NCBI GenBank assembly: GCA_031761405.1
Contig: JASEVX010000013.1
Location: 33,670,458 to 33,734,457, forward strand
Direction: 5' to 3'
DNA from: Serripes groenlandicus
Lineage: Eukaryota > Mollusca > Bivalvia > Cardiida > Cardiidae
Length of the DNA: 64,000 bases
Positions 21,915-33,900 of this stretch are shown here, one piece after another. The first letter of the stretch is position 1. Each line of letters starts with the position of its first letter. The notes beneath the pieces are model-generated. The model was given only the letters and a program-made list of their open reading frames with translations, was not told the DNA's origin and did no database searches. The translations under genes were made by a program, and so were the position numbers.

Positions 21915-24900
21915 CTGTGAAATTAGAAACTAAACTTTTTTAGAATTTAACTTGTTGGTATAGAACTTTCTAAATTCATGCCGACGGATGTTTCAGTGGT
22001 CTCAAGGTTAACCCTTTCCCATATTTAAACGAAATATGATGCCTCTACAGAAGACGACTTTTGAAAACATTGTGGCAAAAGGATAAATTACTCATTATGA
22101 GAAATTTCTCCATTTGACAAAATGTGTTCTTCTCTTTTCAACAATAATTTTCCATATTAATGTCTAGATGTTCTCAAAGTCATCTGCTGCAGATTAGTTG
22201 AATATGGGAAGGACTTAAACTAAGTTAAAGAAAAAAATTAGTAGACTATCTTACTATATTATACAATAACCATGATCATGAGAGAGCTAAACAATTACAA
22301 AAGGAGAAATGGCCCAGCCCTGGCTGTTAAGACACACATAAACTAGCACTGCAGAAGTCAGAATTAAGGTGCTGAACTCCAGATGGAGATCAAAATTTTG
22401 AAATGTTGAAAGTTCTGCAAATATTGCTAAAAGTGACAACAAAGTAAGTAATAAGTAGTTCAAAACTTTTTTGGCAGTAAATGTTGAAATGCTGTCAATT
22501 GAAAGTCATGAAAACGTACAAAATTTGACTTACAGGGTATGTTTATCCAGTAAAAGTTAAGCATAAACGATCACTATTTAGATGTTTATGGTACTGGGAA
22601 GTGAACTTTTTACTCTAATTGTATCCCAGACCTATGATTCTAATATTTCAAGACAATTTTTGAACAGTTTTAAAACTTTGACTATAATATCTATTTTCTT
22701 AAGTTCAGCACCTTTAACATATACATAATTAAATCAACTACAAAGTATACCTTTAACTTGTTTGAAATCTCCTCAACATACGGTCTAACAAGGTCGAAAT
22801 CACTACCAAGTTCCAACAACAGTTGTTCAATTTCTCCTAAATGTGACCACTGTCTAGTCTGAAACAGATGCAGAATCTCAGTGTCTATCTTGGGTAGCAT
22901 CTTCTGCATCCTCTCTAACTCCATGTATCTGTGCGGATAGTGCTTCTCCGCGTAGTCCCCGTCCTCTACACGATAGTCAGCATTGTCGAAAAACTCGCGA
23001 ATGGTACTTAGTTTGGGCAATATCTTTGTTTTGCATTTCTTTTCAAATATTCCAAACTCCATCTTCTTTGCCAAGTGTGATTCATGTTGCTGGTGCTCTA
23101 GTTTCATTCTTTTAAGGCGACTCTGATTGTCCATTCTACCTTCGTTGCTGATGCTCCTTTGCCACTGGACATAACTTGCTCGGTCACCATGTCCTCCAAT
23201 TTCTGGAGAAGTTGGAGTATTCATAAAATAGTTTGGTTGATATTTCCCATCTCCCGAATTGTTTGGCCTCTCTTGACTATTGTAACCCATTTCCCAACTA
23301 CTCCGATGGTCTGCCTGTCCAACATTTGGTTCCATGTAGATTGGTGTGCCACTGTTGCTCGGGTTCATGACTGATTGGGCTCCAATGACAACTGCCTGCT
23401 CTAAATCGATAGCTTCCTTAACCAAGTTTGCAAAATAGACGCCACAAAATCCACAGTGATTATCTGTTATCTTTACAGTGTCAAACAATTTGAACTCATC
23501 GTGGACAAGTTCGCGTTTTCGGTGAAGGAGATTTCTCCTAGCCTGGTGTATGATGGTTATTCTTTTGAAGAAATTTGTTATTTTCACTGCTGCTCCATTT
23601 AGTTGGTCCTTTTCTTCCTGTTCCTTTTTTTCTAATATACTTTTAGCAATTTCTTCTTGTGTGAATTCTTCCTCTAATACTGACTCGTCATCTTTAATTG
23701 CATCTATTGGCTCAATGTCATGCATCGCTTTTTCAGTTTTTGGGTTGAAAAATGTGGGAGAGAACAGTTTCTCGTTTTCTAGCTTTGAAGTTACTATCCT
23801 TTGTCTCGTCTTGGGATCCCATTTGCATACAAGCAATTCTTCCCCTTGAAGCCTTATCTTCAGTATTGACTGTAATGCAGCAGCAACATCAGCAATACCA
23901 TTGATATCATGTTTGAAGTATTTTGCTAGACGTTGTAATCTGTCAGGACCCTCCTGTGGAATGGTTATAGATGCTAAGGATTTCATTAAGCTGCTCTCAC
24001 TTTCAGCAGGCATTGCCTTACCAACGTTCAAGACAAGTACCATCTGTAGAACGATGATTCGTTCCGCTACGGCATATAAATGGGGGTCACCAAGACTAAG
24101 GTTCAATGCTTCCTGTAAAATGTTTATGTTATGACCGAATCCACAAACTCCGAAACTGATATACTTCAGTCTATCTTGGAGTAAGTTAGTGTCCTTTTGA
24201 TAATTCTTCAGGTGTTTTGGTTGCCACTTATCAATGCTAGAAACCACTCCTGCCAGTTTTGGATTTGGAAAAGTAGCTTCAATAAATTTAACTAACGCAA
24301 GGTAGTTGGATGGCAAGATGAACAGAAAGTCCGGAAAGTCTCGAGTCTTCAACTTGGCTGTTAAAATGATAGCAACTGTCAAGAAAAACTCGAGCCACAT
24401 GCAGTAATGGTGCAAATCTGGCAGTTGCGATATAGATGCTCTCCTATTTTGAAGAATTACAAATTTTGAAAACTGAAACACAGCTCCATATGGATTTGGA
24501 TTGGACGAAATATAGGAGTACGCTTCCACAAACCTCTTTGCAATGCACTCCACGTACGTTCTGTTACCACTTTGGTATGTGACTAGAGTGTATAGGTTCA
24601 ATCTCTTAAAGTTTAACACACCTTCATAATCAATTGTTCGCTCCAACTTCTCAAGACACTGTTTTGGAGACGGTTCAATTCTACATTTGAAGTCCAATCC
24701 AAATAAGTGGTATCCAAATTCAAACAGAAAGACGACCTCAGCTTTTTTAGCAAATTGGCAATTTGACTTTAGTTCAGAGTTGGTTGTTTTAACCTTCCAT
24801 TGGTCCATGAGGAAATCTCTTAGATGATGAAGGATTTTGGTATTTCTCTGCAGGTATTTGATCAACTCTTCACTGTCTTCGCCTATTAGGACTGGGTGAC

Positions 24901-27900
24901 CTGAATATGGCATTAGATCATTAAGCAAACATCTACATGCTTTATACTTTTCACTTTGATCTCTCTCCCCTTCTTCGACAAATTGATTGACTAAAACCTT
25001 CAATACACCCGGACATGTTCTCTGGAGTCTGTAGGTACCGTCTTGAATTTCACCCTCTAATTCTACAAGTAGCAGGTCAACATCTACCAGCTGAATCATG
25101 CCCTCTTTTGACATTGTCATGTGTCGCCTATTGCAGTTGTTATCGACATTGCCATTATTTGGACATTCAAGACCCGCACAAAAGAAGCTGCACATTTTAC
25201 TCCGATCCCTCAAGTTAAAAAGAGCTTTCCAAATCTGTTCAATCCATTGAAGGGTTCTTTTCAGCAAGAATTGTATGATGGATTGATAATCATCTTCCTT
25301 GACTACAACATATCGGCTGTACATTTCTGCATCACAAGTCTTTATGAGACTCTGTAAGATCTGCAAGCAAAGAGGCCGTTTTTTGGGATAAAAGATGCTT
25401 TCATTTTGGCTGAATGATGCAATCCATATAACTGCAGGTATTTATGGACCTTGTCCACATTCGCAGCCTCATTTGGTTTTGAAAGGGCAAAGCAAACAGT
25501 GAAAGTAAAACCAACAGAGTTAATCAGTCTCTTAACAGTGTTCAATTTGTCCAGAGATGAGTGTCGCATCAACCAGTCTCCACATTCTACTAATCCTGCG
25601 TCGTTCTGTACTGGTTTGGACTCAATAAACGACTTCCAGGCCTCTTTAACGTTATCTGGATTTAAAGACAACTCAGCCTGGAGAAGTCTTAACTCCCCAA
25701 ATGAATCATTATATTTACAGGCTCCAAGCAGTTCAACTCCTTCTGCCATAGATTTAAGCACATCTTCCATTTTGAACGAAGGTATCTCAAACGGAGAATC
25801 AGCTATTTCCTTCCTAGTTGCCATGCGAATGCGACTAGACACGAGAATACATTGGCCAAGAATACCCTGATTGTTTGTTGTTCTAGCTATTTCTGTCGCA
25901 TCGTGATAGTGGCCGTGTTTTAAAAGGAGGTCAGTCGCTTCTTTGATTTCATCTACAAAACATGAGTTTAAATTGATTTATTTTACATGGATTGTAAAGG
26001 ACTTATAGAACATCATAACATAAGTTTGAATTGATTAGTTTCTCATGTTTTTTAAATGATTGTTTGGTGTTTTACGCCGATTTTAACAATTGTTCATTTA
26101 AATCAAGGTGTTTCCTGGGTAAGTTACTAGTACTACTGGTCCAATTATCCTGACACCAGCCAGTCAGTTGTAATACTAACCCCGCGAGGTGGACGCTCTA
26201 CCACTACACAACCGAGGCAGTTTATGGTTTTTAAAGAAATTCTACAAAACCAAAACATTAGTTTGAATATATTTATTTAACATGTAATGTCAAGAACTAA
26301 TGATATTCACGAATTTCAATGTCTGGTACCTTGCTATTCAAACCGTATGTGGGCCTAGGGACGCTCAATAGTAATGCTTTTCTCACAGGATACTTACCAG
26401 ACCTTTAACTCACAATGTCCACCCTTAACCTAGAAACCTCTTTCTCCCACATTAACATTGCTGATTGACTGATTAACTCTTTCTCACATGTATACATCTG
26501 CAGCACACCACTTTTAAAATCATTGTGGCAAAAGGAGAAATTACTCATAATGAGCAAATTATCCATTTGCCACCATGTTTTCAACTCAATGCAATAATTC
26601 TACACATCTTTACAGCCATGCTACAGATTTGTTGTATGTGGGTCAATTGGAGCTTAATACCGTTTTAAATTACCAACATTGTAAATTACTTGATTAATTG
26701 AATAGTTCAACACAGTTTTCAACTGCTAACATTGCAATTACATTAATTGAATGTATTTCAGTTTTCAAAATTTGTAATAGATTAACTGGAGTTTAACGCT
26801 GCGTTCATATTCTACAATCACAAGTATGTTTTCTGATTGATTAACATCTTCAAACCCTTTTCTTAAACCGGATGACTTCTGGTGCCTTTTACAGCAGATT
26901 GATTCTGATAAAGCAATCAGGAAAGGATGAACGTGCATGCTGTCAGACGAACAGTTGCAGCAAAATAAAATAAAAATTCACATACTGAAAAGCACTCCTG
27001 TCGAGTTTCATGGCCGTAGGTCAATACTATAGGAGATAAGATTAGACATAACATTTATGATGGACAGACAGACAAAACTCTGCCAAAAACAATATGTCTC
27101 CCAATTTAATAGGAGGAAATATAATTCATATTGTATAAATAAAATTAAATAAATACTTTCTTACCATTATCCTGAAGTATTCTAGCAGCCTCTTTGACAT
27201 ATCCTTTTTTCTCCAGGAATTCCACTCTATCACCAACTTTAGGGATGCTATCAATTGCATTTAACATTCTCTCCTTATTGCGAAGCTTGTGGAATTTTTC
27301 TGCTGCCCTGAATAAATTGTAAAGCATCGCAAAGTCAAGGAAGTAAAAATGGAGTCTTGTTGCCTTTGAAGCTTCTTGATTATATGGGTTTTATGTTGTT
27401 TTAATCAGTAATTCATTATATTATGGTGATAGAACATTTATTCATGACTCCAGGGTGACTAACTGGTTTGTCTGTAAGGTGTTTAATGCTGCATTCAACA
27501 TCGTTCAGTTATATCACTTGTATATCCTTGGTAATTAACCTGAACCACATATATTATCTATCCTGAAACCAGTGGTAATGATATCTCCACAACCCTGTGC
27601 CCCAAGGGGGGGAAGTCTACTATAAAGACTACCATAAAGACTACCATGAAGACTACTATGAAGTCTACCATGAAAACTACCATGAAGACTACCATGAAGA
27701 CTACTATGAAGTCTACCATGAAGACTACCATGAAGACTACTATGAAGTCTACCATTAAGACTACCTTGAAGTCTACCATGAAGACTACCATGAAGTCTAC
27801 CATGAAAACTACCATGAAGACTACCATGAAGTCTACCATGAAGACTACCATGAAGACTACCATGAAGTCTACCATGAAGACTACCATGAAGACTACCATT

Positions 27901-30900
27901 AAGTCCACCATGAAGACTACCATGAAGTCTACCATGAAGACTACCATGAAGTCTACCATGAAGACTACCATGAAGTATACCATGAAGACTACCATGAAGT
28001 CTACCATGAAGACTACCATAAAGACTACCATGAAGTCTATCATGAAGACTACCATGAAGTCTACCATGAAGACTACCATGAAGACTACCATGAAGACTAC
28101 CATGAAGTCTACCATGAAGTCTACCATTAAGTCTACCATGAAGACTACCAGTCTACCATGAAATCTACCATGAAGACTACCATTAAGTATACCATGAAGT
28201 ATACCATGAAGAATACCATGAAGTCTACCGTGAAGTCTACCATGAAGTATATCATGAAGACTACCATGAAGTCTACCATGAAGACTACCATGAAGACTGA
28301 GGATCGAACTTTGGGCTCCGGTTCCAAAAGCTGGCACTCTAACCACAACACAACAGAGGTGTTTAAATAATAAATAACATGCCTGTGACTTAGTTTCTCC
28401 TCTGTGTAGTGATCTGCTGGTTTGTAGGCTACTAGGTACCCTGGCATTGGGGTATTCTTCTGCGCGTGCTCCTGTAATGATGTTAATTATATAGAGTTCA
28501 ACCCCTCTTCACCACATACTAAGCACATATGTAGCAGAAGACTTTAAAAACACATTGGAAAAAAATATGAAATAAAAAAACCTTAGTAAGTAATAGGGTA
28601 ATTATTTAAAAGAGCTGTAATAATGTGACAAAAGGATAAATTGCTTAATATAGGCAATTTCTTCTTTTGCCACAATGTTTTAAAAATGTGCCTACAATTG
28701 GGAAATTCTTAGATTTGTGACACATCAAGAAATGTAATTTTCATGACCATCAATAAGGAACATAACTGTGGCTTTACCTTGATGCGCATTTCAAATCTTT
28801 TTAACGTGTCTATGGCCATGCTGTAGCTTTCGTTCTCGTACAACACTTCCACAGCTTTGTTGAATAGTCCCTGTTGTTCATAGCAACGACTGCTTGCACT
28901 CGGTAGTCTCAATTTTCTGTAGATATCTGCAGCCCGCTCATACTGAAAGAAATATTCAACCATATTTAATATATTTTGAGTCATCTTTTAAAAGATCCCA
29001 GGGAAAAATTGGAAGTTTACTTTAGAAATAAGAGTTAAAATAACATTGTAGAAAAGGATGAGCAACTCCTCCTGATACTCTAATGTCTTTTAATGTTTCT
29101 GCTACAGACTGCGGAGGCTACTAAAATTGTCTGCACTAGGAGAAAACTTTAACCTTTCCCTACATACAACAAATCTGCAGCAGACGACTTTGAAAACGTC
29201 AAGGCAAAAAGCATATAAAATCCCTTTAAATGAAAGAACAATAATTGAAACAAGCAAATTCATGAAATTTATATCCCCCGCTTGCAGGAAATATTGTAGG
29301 CATAAAGTCCGCCAAAAGTGACGATCAAACTTGGCCTAGCTGTTAAGGCATTTAACCTTGTTCCGAAGTTTGAAAAAATCCGTTCACAGTTGTGGCAGTT
29401 ATTGCATGGAAACAGCAATTAACTCCACCGAATAAAGTCCGCCGAAAGTGACGATCAAACTTGGCCTAGCCCTTAAGGCATTTAACGTTGTTACCAAGTT
29501 TGAAAAAAAAACCGGTTCACATTTGTGGCAGTTATTGCATGGAAACAGCAACAAACAACATTTTTTGTTAATTAAAGGGCCACAACTCCACCAAATAAAG
29601 TCCGCCAAAAGTGACTATCGAACTTGGCCTAGGTTGTTACCAAGTTTGAAAAAACCCGGTTCACATTTGTGGCAGTTATTGCACGGAACTAGCAACAAAC
29701 GACATTTTTTGTTAATTAAGGGGCCATAACTCCACCTAATAAAGTTCGCCAAAAGTAACGATCGAACTTGGCCTAGTCCTTAAGGCATTTAACCTTGTTA
29801 CTAAGTTTGAAAACAAGAGGACCATGATGGTCCTATATCGCTCACCTGATTTAAGGTTCAGTGTTCTATCCCCTATATGAGTCTATGAAAAAACCCGGGG
29901 AGGGGTCCTTTTTGACCCCAGGGCTATAATTTGAACAATCTTGGTAGAGGTCCACTAGATGATGCTACATACCAAATATCTTTTAGACAAGAAGATTTTT
30001 AAAGTTTTGTCTCTATATGAGTCTATGTTCAACAATAGACCACAGGTGAGGGGTCATTTTGAGCCCAGGGCTATAATTTGAACAATCTTGGTAGAGGTCC
30101 ACTAGATGATGCTACATACCCAATATCAAAGGCCTGGGCCCTCTACTTTTAGACAAGAAGATTTTTAAAGTTTTTCCCCTAAATGAGTTTATGTAAAACA
30201 GGGAACCCCCGGGATGGGGTCGTTTTTGACCCCATGGCTATAATTTGAACAATCTTGGTAGAGGTCCACTAGATGATGCTACATACCAAATATCAAAGGT
30301 TGGGCCCTTTTAGACAAGAAGATTTTTAAAAAAAGTTTTAGCAATGTACATATAAGGCAAACAAGCCCCGCCCCGTTGCGGCCATGTTTTTCAAGGGATC
30401 GGAAATAATTAAACAATCTTCATAGAGGGTGCCGTTAGGAACATAAATTTTGTGCAAAATCATTTTTAAATCGGGCCAGCACTTTTGGACAAAAAGGTTT
30501 TTTAAGATTTGGCAATTTTCCCCTTTTCTAATGCCGCAGCAACCAAAGTTCTACTTGGAATTAAATTCTTTGAACAACATTGAAAGGGGACCACCTTAGG
30601 ACCATTTCTGTGAAGTTATTTTGAAATCTGGCCAGTACTTTTGGACAAGAAGATTTTTAAAGTTTTAACAATGCACATATAAGGAAAACAAGCCCGAACC
30701 CCTTGCGGCCATGTTTTTCAACGGATCGGAAATATTTGAACAAGCTTGATAGGGGGTGCCCTAAGGAACATTTGTGCAAAATAATTTTTAAATCGGGCCA
30801 ACACTTATGAATAAGAAGATTTTTTAAGATTTGGCAATTTTCCCCTTTTTTGATGCTGCAGCAACCAAAGTTCTACTTAGAATGAAATTCTTTGAACAAC

Positions 30901-33900
30901 TTTGAAAGGGGACCACCTAAGGACCATTTCTGTGAAATTATTTTGAAATCTGGCCAGTACTTTTGAACAAGAAGATTTTTTAAAGTTTTAACAATGCACA
31001 TATAAGGAAAACAAGCCCCGCCCCCTTGCGGCCATGTTTTTCAACGGATCGGAAATATTTGAACAATCTTGGTAAAGGGTGCCCCAAGGAACATTGGTGC
31101 AAAATAATTTTCAAATCGGGCCAGCACATTTGGACAAGAACTTTTTTTTAAGATTTGGCAATTTTCCCCTTTTCTGATGCCGCAACAGCCAAAGTTCTAC
31201 TTGGAATTAAATTCTTTGAACAACTTTGAAAGGGGACCACCTAAGGACCATTCATGTGAAGTTATTTTGACATATGTCCATTGGTTTAATAGAAGAAGTC
31301 ATTTGTAGGAAATTGTTAACAGACGGACGGACGGACAGACGACGACGGACATTCAGTGATCACAAAAGCTCACCTTGCACTTCGTGCATAGGTGAGCTAA
31401 AAAACCGGTTCACATTCGTGGCAGTTATTGCATGGTTACAGCAACAAAATATTTGTTAATTAAGGGGCCATAACTCCACCGAATAAAGTCCGCCGAAAGT
31501 GACAATCAACTTGGCCTAGCCCGTAAGGCATTTAACCTTGTTACCAAGTTTGAAAAAAAACCGGTTCACATTTGTGGCAGTTATTGCACAGAAACAACAT
31601 TTTTTGTTAAATAAGGGGCCATAACTCCACCGAATAGTCCGCCGACGATCAATCTTGGCCTAGCCCTTAAGGCATTTAACCTTGTTACCAAGTTTGAAAA
31701 AAAAAACAGTTAACATTTGTGGGGAGATAGGAGAAATTAATCATTTTCAAAAAGCTGTCTGCTGCAGAGATGTCAGAAAGCGTCTATATGAGGGAAAGGG
31801 AGGGTTAACCTTTTCCAACCTGCAGAAGCATTTTGACGCATCTACAGTCTACTTATCAAGGCCTCGAATAATTACCTGTCCAAGTTTTTCAAATAGTTCA
31901 GCAGCAAGCTCTCGTTCCCTCGCATTCTGTAGACAAATTGCTGCTTTTGCTGGTTTACTACAGTTCAGGTACATTTCTGCTGCAGTAAGGAACTCTCGCC
32001 TCATTTCCCTGGGGATGTTTTTCAATCTTGATGCCTTGAAATTTAAAGAAATTTATAACATTAAAATGATATAAATAAAAGTAAAAAGTAACATTTCTGC
32101 AGCATTAAAGAACTCCCGACACATTTCCCTGGGGTTACCTTTCAATGTTTAATTCCTTGAAAATTGAAAGCATGATATTGATACCAAGTTGAGAAAAATA
32201 TAGGATTTTTTTTCCACCAAGAGGTCAATAGTCGTTTACAGTAGAGGCATCGGCAAGGAAGGAGATACTTCTATTTTGACATGGAGTTGAAAAAGTTGTA
32301 GGAAAAAAAGGAAGCGTCTTTGATAACAGCTTGGCAAAAATATAGCAAATCTCCATAAAAAAGCATTTAATAATTGAATAGAGGTGAAAACATTGTGACG
32401 ACATTGGGTCGAAAGGAGAAATTGCTCATTATTATCAATTTTATCATTTGCCACAATGTTTTCAACAGGTTTCAAAATGTACTTAATATGGGAAAGGGTA
32501 AATGAAAGGATAAAGACTTCATGAATACACACTTTTACAGCCTGTGCATGAGCCAGTGCAACTTTCTGTTTCTCCGTTTCGCCGGCAATTCCAAAACATT
32601 TCGCTGCAATACTGTACAGGGAATGCCTCATGAAATCTTCTCCTTGTCGTATCCAGTCCTCGACACTGGATTTCTCCGCGAAAACGGTCTCCACAAAACC
32701 TGAAATGATATACATGAATATGTTAAATACATGTATAAGGAAGTTGTTTATTTTCATTGCCATGGCAACCACATTTCTAGATGGTTATTAAAATTATGGC
32801 GGAATTAAAGTTTCATCACAAATGGGACAGTGGTAAAAGAGGAGATAGTTGTTTAACTCTTTCAGCGCCAATGGCAATATTGAGGTTTTTGCAAACAATG
32901 CAGATTCAGGTGAGACAGCTCGTGATGAGCTGTCTCACCTGAAATCAGCATTGTTTGCATTTTAGTTATCATACTATTCCAAAACTGTTGTGAAATTGGA
33001 AATGGAGAAGCCCGATTTTGATAATGGAAGAGTCTACTTTAAACAATTCGGCGCTGAAAGAGTTAAAGTCATTAAAGCTATATATTACTCATGTCCAGTA
33101 ATTTCTCCTTTCCAAAAGTGCTTCAAAATTTTGCATGCAGCATACTCTTTAAAAGTTATCTCAATCAGAAAAGGTGTTATACAGCAATATTTAACCCTTT
33201 CCCACATACAACAAACATGCAGCAGACGACTTCAAAAAAACATCTTGGCAAAAATATGAATAATTGTTGTATATGAAAGTATAATTGTTGAATGGAGTTT
33301 TAAACATTGTGGCAGATGGGTAAATTGCTTATTATGAGCAAATTCTCCTTTTGCAAAAATCCTTTCAAAAATCGTTTGCAGCAGCGGACTCAGAAAGCGT
33401 CTGTATGTGGAAATGGTTAAACGACAGACATACTTTCTTCATCAACATCTGTGATTGATTTCACCAGTTTTCTTGCTCTAAAGTATTCAAACATTGGGGC
33501 CCTCTTTTCATCATCTTCGTCAAAAATCCAAACGTTGACGCGAGCTCGAGTCAATGCCGTGTACAGATGTTTGAGTTCAGAGTTCAGCACTTTGTGTAGG
33601 TTTGGATCAAAGTTCAAAGGTCGAGGCCTATCAGGCTGTCGTAAAACATCTGTAAATCAGAGTGTTAGGTTTTATTCAATATCTAGCAATGATATATTGT
33701 AAACAAGAGTGCCAAGATGGCCCTAAATCGATCACCTGAATGATAGTAAATTAGAAGCAAATATTTAACTGCAAATATCTGTGAAAATTTGATCAAGAGT
33801 TCAAATGAAACTGCAAGGAGTTGACACTCAGTTAAAGAAATAGTTTATCAGTAAAATCCATTTGTATCTTGAAATCTAACAAGAAATTTAATAAGAATGG

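Noticed and set aside
25366..25384. Programmed ribosomal frameshift in the TRANK1-like gene
   Set aside because: One missing A in a homopolymer is simpler; no pseudoknot or reason for regulation in this family.
27558..28346. 262-codon minus-strand frame (MVVFMVDF repeats) and 171-codon plus-strand frame (MKTTMKST)
   Set aside because: Both are translations of the 12-bp minisatellite, which has no stops in several frames; no splice or homology support.
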